Shown one piece after another: positions 8,783 to 16,447 of a stretch of 64,000 nt of DNA. The position numbers and the translations under genes are program-made. Origin of the DNA: JANQEU01 sp965228045. Lineage in GTDB: Bacteria > Bacteroidota > Bacteroidia > Cytophagales > Cyclobacteriaceae. Within the stretch, counting starts at the first letter, position 1; each line of letters begins with the position of its first letter. The notes beneath the pieces were generated by a model. That model did no database searches and had not been told where the DNA came from. It saw only the letters and a list, made by a program, of their open reading frames with translations. The DNA lies in NCBI GenBank assembly GCA_965228045.1, contig OZ245789.1, forward strand, positions 3,658,001 to 3,722,000. Direction: 5' to 3'.

Positions 8783-10002
8783 TTTGTCGATATGATAATA
8801 AACCATTGACCAATATATTTATTGACCTCGGTCACACTCCAATCGCTAATGCACTTCTAACTCAAAAACAACTGAATGAATCTGAAATTCATTTCCCCTT
8901 AAAGCTCTACGTTAGTGAAAGATCCTTTTTGGTCCAAATCGAAGAATATGAGAAGGCCGATAAAATATTCAATGCAGAGTATACCTATTTTTCAAGTTAT
9001 TCTTCATCATGGTTGCAACACGCAAAGAATTATGTCAACGATATTTCGCAGCAACTTAATCTGGGGAAAAAGTCATTTGTGGTGGAGATCGCTTCAAATG
9101 ATGGATATCTTTTAAGGAATTTTGTCGAAAGAGACATTCGATGTCTGGGAATCGAACCAAGTGAAAACACAGCTATTGAAGCTAAAAAACTTGGAGTCAC
9201 CTCAATCGTGGACTTTTTTGGGGAAAAACTAGCTGAGATTATTAAATCCAAACATGGACTGGCAGATCTAATTGTTGGAAACAATGTATTCGCACATACT
9301 CCAAATATTCATGACTTCTTAGGTGGACTCAAAACTCTTCTGGCACCAACTGGAACCATAAACCTCGAATTCCCACACCTTTATCAATTAATAGAGCAAA
9401 ATCAATTTGACACAATTTATCACGAACATTATTGGTATTTTTCACTGTTCGCATTAATCCCCATTTTTGAGTCATATAACCTTGAAATTTATGATGTTAA
9501 GGAACTCCATACACATGGAGGATCCATAAGATTGTATGTCAAACACAAGGAATCAAAAATAGAAGTCAATCAAAGAGTCAATGCTGTCGTACAAAAAGAA
9601 CTGAAAGTCGGGATGGATAGAATAGAGTATTATCAGGACTTTCCAAAAAGAGTAATGAAAGTAAAAAATGACTTTTTGAAATTTTTAATTGAGGCTAAAA
9701 ATAATGGGAAGAAAGTGGCGGCTTATGGAGCAGCGGCCAAGGGAAATACAATGCTAAACTTTTGCGGTATAAAAAATGACTACATAGAGTTTGTAGCAGA
9801 TTTATCACCGCATAAACAAAATAAGTATTTACCAGGTAGTCATATTCCAATTGTAGACCCCAGAGAAATAGAAAATCTCAAACCTGACTATGTAGTGATA
9901 CTTCCATGGAACTTGAAAACTGAAATCATGAAACAACTTGAGTTCATTCGCAAATGGGATGGGGAATTCGTTGTGAGTACTCCAAAATTCAAAATATTCT
10001 AA
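8779..10002 (+). CDS. Sugar C-methyltransferase, TylC3/NovU-like, with degenerate N-terminal zinc site
   Basis: This 407-aa protein has the three-part architecture of nucleotide-sugar C-methyltransferases: an N-terminal Methyltransf_13-type segment, a SAM domain with VVEIASNDGYLL at 101-112, and a C-terminal Methyltransf_14-type domain with AAYGAAAKGNTMLNF. Such enzymes methylate 4-keto-6-deoxysugars at carbon. The N-terminal zinc ligands, normally two CxxC pairs, are mostly replaced: C3 remains but D6 stands for the second Cys, and S46 and S49 occupy the positions of the second pair. It overlaps the RmlC-like gene by four bases and is followed after one base by an SDR gene. Substrate stated by context only. 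Confidence 0.87.
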   Translation: MICRYDNKPLTNIFIDLGHTPIANALLTQKQLNESEIHFPLKLYVSERSFLVQIEEYEKADKIFNAEYTYFSSYSSSWLQHAKNYVNDISQQLNLGKKSFVVEIASNDGYLLRNFVERDIRCLGIEPSENTAIEAKKLGVTSIVDFFGEKLAEIIKSKHGLADLIVGNNVFAHTPNIHDFLGGLKTLLAPTGTINLEFPHLYQLIEQNQFDTIYHEHYWYFSLFALIPIFESYNLEIYDVKELHTHGGSIRLYVKHKESKIEVNQRVNAVVQKELKVGMDRIEYYQDFPKRVMKVKNDFLKFLIEAKNNGKKVAAYGAAAKGNTMLNFCGIKNDYIEFVADLSPHKQNKYLPGSHIPIVDPREIENLKPDYVVILPWNLKTEIMKQLEFIRKWDGEFVVSTPKFKIF

Positions 10003-10003
10003 G

Positions 10004-10801
10004 ATGAAAATAGGAGTCGTTGGGGCATCCGGTTTTATAGGTAAGGCATTATGTTCTCATCTCAGTCAGTCTGGTTTCGAAATTTTAGCTACTTATAATT
10101 CAAGTACCCCTCCAAAAGGATACAGTTTTATAAAATTCGTCAAGCTAGACTTCCATCGACCTGCTAGTGATTCCATAAATCAGCTCATAAACTGTGATGT
10201 GATCATTAACTTGAGCTGGAATTATTTGAATGATTATTCATCGATCAATCATCTTACTGAAGAGTTACCTGGGCAAATAGAATTTTTACACCTACTTATA
10301 AGTCGTGGTGTAAGGAATTTGATGGTAACTGGAACTTGCCTGGAATACGGAATGCAAAATGGAAAATTGATTCCGGATCAAACAACGAACCCTATTATCA
10401 ACTACGCGATTGCCAAGGACACCTTACGTAGGTACCTGTTCAATAATTTTCATGATATAAATATTCAATGGTTAAGGCTATTTTATGTCTATGGTGAAGG
10501 GCAATCATCCAAAAGTCTTTTACCCCAATTGCACCAGGCGATTGCCAGAGGTGATCAGTCATTCCGAATGTCCAAAGGGGATCAAATAAGAGATTTTATC
10601 CACATTTCACAGGTAGTGGGTAAGATGTCAGACTTGATAAAATCAAAAGATACAGGGATATACAATATTGGTACTGGAAATCCTACGTCTGTAAAGGAAT
10701 TTGTTTTAAATGAACTAAAGAGGATCAACGCAAATATTAAACTTGAATTAGGTTATTACAACTACCCAGATTATGAGCCAATGCAATTCTGGGCCGGATA
10801 G
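10004..10801 (+). CDS. NAD(P)-dependent nucleotide-sugar reductase/epimerase (extended SDR)
   Basis: This 265-aa SDR has Rossmann motif GASGFIG at 7-13 and a YAIAK catalytic Tyr-x3-Lys in the central region. It also has the late segment FIHISQVVGKM that places it among sugar-nucleotide epimerases and reductases. It is shorter than the SDR at 7197 and clearly a different subfamily. Between a C-methyltransferase and a CmcI-like gene it would suit the final 4-ketoreduction of a branched deoxysugar. Spacing is tight, one base upstream and 14 downstream, so it belongs to the same transcript. Confidence 0.85.
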   Translation: MKIGVVGASGFIGKALCSHLSQSGFEILATYNSSTPPKGYSFIKFVKLDFHRPASDSINQLINCDVIINLSWNYLNDYSSINHLTEELPGQIEFLHLLISRGVRNLMVTGTCLEYGMQNGKLIPDQTTNPIINYAIAKDTLRRYLFNNFHDINIQWLRLFYVYGEGQSSKSLLPQLHQAIARGDQSFRMSKGDQIRDFIHISQVVGKMSDLIKSKDTGIYNIGTGNPTSVKEFVLNELKRINANIKLELGYYNYPDYEPMQFWAG

Positions 10802-10815
10802 AAAACAAAAAATCA

Positions 10816-11553
10816 ATGAACAAAATTGAAGAATTTAAGGAAGAAGTAAGACAAAGAGTATCTGAATATGCAAAAAACGAAGAGCTAAAATATTCGGCAC
10901 ACCAGTTCATGGCATCATCAATTCCAGCCATGTATTCTTACAACTTCAGTTGGTTAGGAAGACCGATAATACAATATCCCCAGGATATTCTGGCCCTTCA
11001 GGAAATAATCTGGAAAACGAAACCTGACTTAATTGTGGAAACAGGAATTGCCCACGGTGGTTCACTCATTTTTAATGCCTCCATGTTAAAGTTAATAAAC
11101 CCGCAAGGCCGTGTCTTAGGTATTGATATAGATATCAGAGAACATAACAGAGCGGAAATTGAAAGTCATTTTATTTACAAAGAGGGTCTAATTAAAATGA
11201 TTGAGGGCTCATCAATAGATGAAAAAGTCATTTCTCAAGTTAAGGATGAATGCTTACAATTTGAAAAGGTCATGGTGATTTTAGATAGCAATCACACACA
11301 TGACCATGTTCTCCAGGAATTGAAATTATACTCGGATTTTGTCGCCAAAGGCTGCTACCTGGTAGTATTCGATACAATGGTAGATGAATATGACGAAGAT
11401 CTATTCGCTGATAAAAAATGGGGGAAGGGTGATAACCCAAAAACGGCAGTCAAATCCTTTCTATCTGAAAACACAAACTTTGAAGTGGACCATTTTTTTG
11501 ACAATAAGCTTTTGATTTCTGTAGGTCCAAATGGATACTTGAAGAAGATTTAG
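10816..11553 (+). CDS. CmcI/rhamnosyl O-methyltransferase family protein
   Basis: This 245-aa protein matches the family usually annotated as cephalosporin hydroxylase (Pfam RMNT_CmcI). SAM-binding LIVETGIAHGGS lies at 72-83, with the acidic GIDIDIREHNR and the late MVILDSNHTHDHVLQEL segment. Characterised members include CmcI and rhamnosyl O-methyltransferases, so in a polysaccharide locus sugar O-methylation is more plausible than antibiotic hydroxylation. It lies 14 bp after the SDR and 6 bp before the next methyltransferase gene. The acceptor sugar and position cannot be read from sequence. Confidence 0.85.
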   Translation: MNKIEEFKEEVRQRVSEYAKNEELKYSAHQFMASSIPAMYSYNFSWLGRPIIQYPQDILALQEIIWKTKPDLIVETGIAHGGSLIFNASMLKLINPQGRVLGIDIDIREHNRAEIESHFIYKEGLIKMIEGSSIDEKVISQVKDECLQFEKVMVILDSNHTHDHVLQELKLYSDFVAKGCYLVVFDTMVDEYDEDLFADKKWGKGDNPKTAVKSFLSENTNFEVDHFFDNKLLISVGPNGYLKKI

Positions 11554-11559
11554 AGATAC

Positions 11560-12738
11560 ATGAAAGCAATCTGTCCAATTTGTCGAAGTTCTAATCTCCG
11601 GTTTCTAACATCGCTTAAAGTACCTTCAATGCAAAATAAGGTATTTTCTAGTCGCAAAGACGCCATCGCTATTTCCACAGGTACCCTCGAGTTAAAAAAA
11701 TGCGCCAACTGTGATTTTACATTCAATGCGGCATTTGACGAGTCCATCTTAAAATACGACCAAAATTATGACAATAGCGTCCCCTCCAAAGTCTTTGATA
11801 ATTATTATAAAAGTATTCAGAAGTATTTGTTAAAAAAATATGACCTTAAAAACCATATATACGATATAGGTTGTGGCAAAGGACTATTCCTCAAATCTTT
11901 TAAAGAAAATTTTCGATCTATAAAGGGAATCGGTATTGATCCCTCCTATGAAGGTGAACCTATACCAGAAGAAAATCTCCAATTCATCACAGATTTTTTT
12001 TCCAAGGACCATTTCTCCAAAGAACCGTCTCTTGTTCTGTCAAGGCATGTATTTGAACATATAGAATTTCCTGTAGAGTTCTTAAAATCCATTTCAAATG
12101 CATTACACCCCAAGAAGAATGTTCCATTCTTTATTGAAGTTCCAGACTTCTTTTGGATTGTGGAAAATAAAACTTACTGGGATTTATGTTACGAACATGT
12201 CAACTATTTTTCAAAAAGCTCTATGTTCCAACTTATTTCGCGATCAGGTGCCTTAACTACACTCATCACACCAGCATTTAATAACCAATATCTATGGGCA
12301 GAGGGTTTTCTAAACCCCTCCTCACCCGGAACACACTCCGATTTTGAGGACAGCCTTCAAAATGGAAAAATTATAGATTTTTTTGAATCCATAGATCAAT
12401 TAATTTCAGAGTTTGTTAACCAAATCAACTTAATAAAACTGCAGAATCATAAGGTAGTAATTTGGGGAATGGCTACTAAAGGTGTGCTATTTTCTAACCT
12501 GGTTGACCCAACCAATGTTCTGATCGATTTTTTCATCGACATAAATACCGATAAGATCGGGAAATATATTCCAGGGACAGGGGCGAAAATTGACTCACCT
12601 GAAATATTATCATCGCAAGATTTGGATAAAATCTTTGTTATTGTCATGAATCCAAACTACGCAGATGAAATAAAATCAAAAGTCACTGAAATGGGGAGAA
12701 CTGCTATTTTTGTAGATGGTCATAACAACCCATTATGA
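11560..12738 (+). CDS. Zinc-site SAM-dependent methyltransferase with C-terminal Methyltransf_14-like domain
   Basis: This 392-aa protein has an intact N-terminal zinc site, C5-x2-C8 and C48-x2-C51. It is followed by SAM motif YDIGCGKGLF at 101-110, the SRHVFEHIEFP segment, and a C-terminal GMATKGVLFSNL stretch that parallels AAAKGNTMLNF of the gene at 8779. It is therefore a distant paralogue of that C-methyltransferase. Unlike that one it keeps all four Cys ligands. It is the last gene of the compact CDP-sugar cassette; a 113-bp gap separates it from the glycosyltransferases. Confidence 0.85.
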   Translation: MKAICPICRSSNLRFLTSLKVPSMQNKVFSSRKDAIAISTGTLELKKCANCDFTFNAAFDESILKYDQNYDNSVPSKVFDNYYKSIQKYLLKKYDLKNHIYDIGCGKGLFLKSFKENFRSIKGIGIDPSYEGEPIPEENLQFITDFFSKDHFSKEPSLVLSRHVFEHIEFPVEFLKSISNALHPKKNVPFFIEVPDFFWIVENKTYWDLCYEHVNYFSKSSMFQLISRSGALTTLITPAFNNQYLWAEGFLNPSSPGTHSDFEDSLQNGKIIDFFESIDQLISEFVNQINLIKLQNHKVVIWGMATKGVLFSNLVDPTNVLIDFFIDINTDKIGKYIPGTGAKIDSPEILSSQDLDKIFVIVMNPNYADEIKSKVTEMGRTAIFVDGHNNPL

Positions 12739-12851
12739 TGATAATGGATTTCGTTACAATTCATTTTTGCTTTGTTGTGAACCTGATCTTAGCCCTAACT
12801 GAAAAATATCATTTCCATTTCTGAAACCCTTGATACCTGATTAAGCTTCGG

Positions 12852-14102
12852 ATGATTCAAAATAAATTCAATATAATTATCCCAACAAGAGAGCGAGCTG
12901 ACACCCTTGAATGGTGCCTGAAAACCTGCTCACAACAATCTTATGAAAACTTAGTGATTATTGTCTCCGACAATTGCAGTACCGACCACACCAGAGATAT
13001 TGTAGAATCCATAAATGACCGTAGAATTCAATATGTTAATACAGGTCGGAGAATCGGAATGTCGGAAAACTGGGAATTTGCCCTTTCCCAAGTAAAAGAT
13101 GGTTATGTAATGTATCTCGGAGATGATGATGGTCTATTGCCCAATGCCATCGAAAACATAAATCGCATCATTAATGAATATAATTATCCTGCAATCTCAT
13201 GGAATTGCGAAACATATTATTGGCCAAATTCAACCAAAGAAAAGGAGAGAAATATTCTTACACTGAACTTTGAGAACAAGGTGGAAATAAGGTCAGGAAG
13301 GGAAATGCTAAAGGACGTACTAAACTTTGAAAGGCCCTGGAGGGATCTTCCTTTTCTTTACATGTATGGTTTTGTTGATCACCAGGTCATTCTAAAAGCA
13401 AAAAATGGGTTGGACAGATTTTTTAATTCATGTATACCGGACATATATAGCGGAATTGTTTTAGGATTTCATTGTGATCGCTTCGTGTTTTCTAGAGAAC
13501 CTTTCTCAATAGGAGGCACCTCGGCGCATAGCACAGGTGCATCCAATTCCAATCTATCCACGGAAAATTCAAAAGTTAAAGGACCTTCAACTACGTTTTA
13601 TAATGAGAACAAAATTGAGATTCATCCCTTAGTACCATCCGTAATCACTCCGCAGTTGATAGTAGCTGAAACTTATTTTCAATTTAACGATCGATATCCG
13701 AATAGTGGAATGAAATTTTCCGTTGAAAAGTTGATTTCTAAATGTCTTTCAAGTTATCAATACAGTGAAAAAGATTCATACGAGTCTGTTAAAAGTGAAT
13801 TAAACCAGCTAGCTAGAATTCACAATCTGCAAGATTATTTCAGTTCTATGCTAACTCGCTATCCAAATAAAGTATCCAAAGTAAAAAATTCAAATGTATT
13901 TGGATTTTACATTACAGGGACGGGTGCAATACTAGATGGCGCAAAATATGGTGTGAAAAATATTTATGATGCAACACAACTTTCCTATTTTGCTCGAACG
14001 ATAACAAGGAACAAGGAACTTTCTTTCCCCAAAAAACTCATTCACGCAATTCGGACAATTAGGAAAAGAATTTTAAAAACACTTGTACATGCCCAGAAAT
14101 AA
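12852..14102 (+). CDS. Glycosyltransferase family 2
   Basis: This 416-aa protein has an N-terminal GT-A domain: FNIIIPTRERADTLEWCL at 6-23, SDNCSTDHT at 39-47 and the metal-binding LGDDDGLLP at 89-97. There is no obvious membrane span. The roughly 200-residue C-terminal extension is not recognised. Enzymes of this group add a sugar to a lipid-linked repeat unit at the cytoplasmic face. Donor and linkage are unknown. Confidence 0.87.
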   Translation: MIQNKFNIIIPTRERADTLEWCLKTCSQQSYENLVIIVSDNCSTDHTRDIVESINDRRIQYVNTGRRIGMSENWEFALSQVKDGYVMYLGDDDGLLPNAIENINRIINEYNYPAISWNCETYYWPNSTKEKERNILTLNFENKVEIRSGREMLKDVLNFERPWRDLPFLYMYGFVDHQVILKAKNGLDRFFNSCIPDIYSGIVLGFHCDRFVFSREPFSIGGTSAHSTGASNSNLSTENSKVKGPSTTFYNENKIEIHPLVPSVITPQLIVAETYFQFNDRYPNSGMKFSVEKLISKCLSSYQYSEKDSYESVKSELNQLARIHNLQDYFSSMLTRYPNKVSKVKNSNVFGFYITGTGAILDGAKYGVKNIYDATQLSYFARTITRNKELSFPKKLIHAIRTIRKRILKTLVHAQK

Positions 14103-14167
14103 ACTAAGGGTTTAAAATACGGAAAGGATAGCTAAAAAGCGGCTGGAATAAATAATTATGGTATTTT

Positions 14168-15112
14168 ATGGATATCCCTATTCTCCTTTTGAATTTCAAT
14201 CGTCCTGATCACACTTCCAGATCAATTGGAAATTTACGTAAGATCAAACCAGCTGCAATCTATATTGCCCAAGATGGACCAAGGCGACAGAATGAAAATG
14301 ACATCCAAAAGTGTAGAGAGGTAAGGGAGATATTGGAAAACGAAATTGATTGGGACTGTGAAAAAAGGTATTTGCTTAGAAATGAGAATCTAGGGTGTAT
14401 GCAAGCTGTATCAGGGGCAATTGATTGGTTTTTTGAGCATGAGGAGTTTGGCATTGTAATGGAAGATGACTGCGAAATTTCAGATCAATTTTATCAATTC
14501 TGTGAAGTTTTGGGTGCTAAGTATGAAAATGATGACAGCGTTGCCATGATAGCATCCCATAACCCCGGAATAAGGACCACAAATACTGATTATTTTTTTA
14601 GTAGTCTAACAATGACCATTGGTTGGGCTACATGGAAAAAAAAATGGGAGGAGATGCACTTTTCCATGTCGGATTTTAATGAGTTCGTGTCTGAAGGAAA
14701 AATCAGCAAATACACCAAGGATAAACAGGCCAACGAATATATGCTTATGAAGTGGCAAGAATCATTCGAAAATAAAAATGATTCATGGGCTTATCGGTGG
14801 GCTTACCACGTCTTCAATCGTGACAAACTTTGCCTCGTCCCAAATGCCAATATGGTCAGAAATTTCGGTGTAAACGAATCCTCCGCCACCAATACTCAAT
14901 TCGATGATCGAGGACTGGACAAACTGGAATTTGAGACCCTCAAGTTTCCCCTGCAGCACCCCTTGAGTATCCGACGTGATATAAACGTTGATCAGAAACT
15001 CTTTTATAAAATCCACAAATCAAAACAGCTTTTAATGGCAAACTGGCTGTTACCAACATCTATGGTGAAAATATTAAGACCTTTATATAAGAAAATAGCT
15101 AATCGATTGTAA
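14168..15112 (+). CDS. Sugar transferase, GT-A fold, HlpA-like/GNT-I-like family
   Basis: This 314-aa protein opens MDIPILLLNFNRPDHT, has AQDGPR at 34-39 and the DxD-like EDDC at 99-102. It also has the GWATWKKKWE segment typical of proteins annotated as nucleotide-diphospho-sugar transferases of the 'hemolytic protein HlpA-like' group. The haemolysin name is historical; the fold and the polysaccharide context point to sugar transfer. It is soluble, with a basic C-terminus (LRPLYKKIANRL) that could contact the membrane. It sits between two other glycosyltransferases with 65-bp and 78-bp gaps. Confidence 0.82.
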   Translation: MDIPILLLNFNRPDHTSRSIGNLRKIKPAAIYIAQDGPRRQNENDIQKCREVREILENEIDWDCEKRYLLRNENLGCMQAVSGAIDWFFEHEEFGIVMEDDCEISDQFYQFCEVLGAKYENDDSVAMIASHNPGIRTTNTDYFFSSLTMTIGWATWKKKWEEMHFSMSDFNEFVSEGKISKYTKDKQANEYMLMKWQESFENKNDSWAYRWAYHVFNRDKLCLVPNANMVRNFGVNESSATNTQFDDRGLDKLEFETLKFPLQHPLSIRRDINVDQKLFYKIHKSKQLLMANWLLPTSMVKILRPLYKKIANRL

Positions 15113-15190
15113 ATGCGGTATACAATTCAAAATGTGATGGTTAAATACGTACTACATTTCAATTGGTGGGCACTAATTACTGCTTAAACA

Positions 15191-16447
15191 ATGAAGGTTA
15201 TTCTGCTCAGCACATTTGAAAAGTCCGGAGGTGCGGCAATTGCCTCCTACAGGCTTTTCGAGGTTTTACAGAGAAAAAAAGGTGTAAGTGTAACCCTTCT
15301 ATCGGGACAAAACCACTATTCGCTGCAATCGAGAAGCGATCTTTTACCGGGATTTGTTCGGTTTTTATTTAAGCGGCTGCTCCTTCTTATTGACAGATCA
15401 ATCGTGCTTACTCTTTTAAAGGAAAGGAGGCATCTCTTTAAGTTTTCTTTACTGAAAGTTGGCATACCCCATTTCCTAATTGCTCCTTATATTCAAGAAG
15501 CAGATATTATTCATCTACATTGGACAAACATGGCTTTTTTATCAAAAAAATCCATGAAACACATCATACGGTCAAAACCAGTAATTATCACACTTCATGA
15601 CATGTGGTACATCACAGGTGGCTGTCAGTATTCATTGAATTGTGAAAACCATAAGAATCAATGCGGTCATTGCCCAATGCTCCGGCATCCATATGAGAAT
15701 GATGTAAGTAGAAGGCAACGGATCTTAAAAGAAGAACTTTTTAGAGATAATGTCAATGCTGTCGGAGTAAGTAGATGGCTCACCAATTTAGCTAAGTATT
15801 CCGGAGTTTTTGATTCGAATAATTGCTTTACGATTCATAATGGAATTAATATTGAAAACTGGTCGCAGCCCCCAACCGTGGACCTTCGACAAGTACATAA
15901 TGTTGAAGTATCGGATTTGGTAATGACATTTGGAGCCGACAAAGCTATTTCCGATGAGCGTAAAGGGTATCCACTTTTGCTGGACGCATTAAGACAATGG
16001 TATCCCTCCAGGTCTGTTTCCATCTTCGTATTCGGAGCTTATGACACCAGCCTCCCAAAACCCTCGGAAAATATCCGAATCATAAATCTTGGCTGGTTAA
16101 ACTCAACCCAGGATATGATCAATCTATATAGCGCAACTGATGTACTTATAATACCCTCTCTACAAGAGGCTTTCGGTCAGGTGGCTATTGAAGCCATGTT
16201 TTGCCGAACGGTATGTATCGGTATTCGAGGTACCGGACTTGAAGATATTATAAGCCATATGGAGAATGGATATTTGGCAGATTTCCCTACCAGCAAAAAT
16301 ATCCTTAAGGCATTAAATTGGATTCTTGATAACACCTCCTTCTTGCCAGAAATGGCTAACAAGTCCCATAAACTTGTCGTTGAGCGCTTCAACATTGAGA
16401 AAATTGCGGATCAATATGTTGATTTATACAAAAGAGTCCTTAATTAA
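15191..16447 (+). CDS. Glycosyltransferase family 4 (GT-B), WcaC-like
   Basis: This 418-aa retaining glycosyltransferase has an N-terminal domain starting MKVILLSTFEKSGGAAIAS. A Cys cluster (GGCQYSLNCE...CGHCPML, about residues 146-168) is seen in many WcaC-like enzymes. The C-terminal nucleotide-sugar domain contains the EAFGQVAIEAM motif of the GT4 E-x7-E type. It closes the polysaccharide run. Its last four bases overlap the 3' end of the convergent YfhO-like gene, and no terminator is visible between the two. Confidence 0.9.
   Translation: MKVILLSTFEKSGGAAIASYRLFEVLQRKKGVSVTLLSGQNHYSLQSRSDLLPGFVRFLFKRLLLLIDRSIVLTLLKERRHLFKFSLLKVGIPHFLIAPYIQEADIIHLHWTNMAFLSKKSMKHIIRSKPVIITLHDMWYITGGCQYSLNCENHKNQCGHCPMLRHPYENDVSRRQRILKEELFRDNVNAVGVSRWLTNLAKYSGVFDSNNCFTIHNGINIENWSQPPTVDLRQVHNVEVSDLVMTFGADKAISDERKGYPLLLDALRQWYPSRSVSIFVFGAYDTSLPKPSENIRIINLGWLNSTQDMINLYSATDVLIIPSLQEAFGQVAIEAMFCRTVCIGIRGTGLEDIISHMENGYLADFPTSKNILKALNWILDNTSFLPEMANKSHKLVVERFNIEKIADQYVDLYKRVLN

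Noticed and set aside
10816..11553. Antibiotic (cephamycin) biosynthesis suggested by the cephalosporin hydroxylase family name
   Set aside because: No beta-lactam biosynthesis genes are nearby; the sugar-nucleotide context fits the O-methyltransferase branch of the family.
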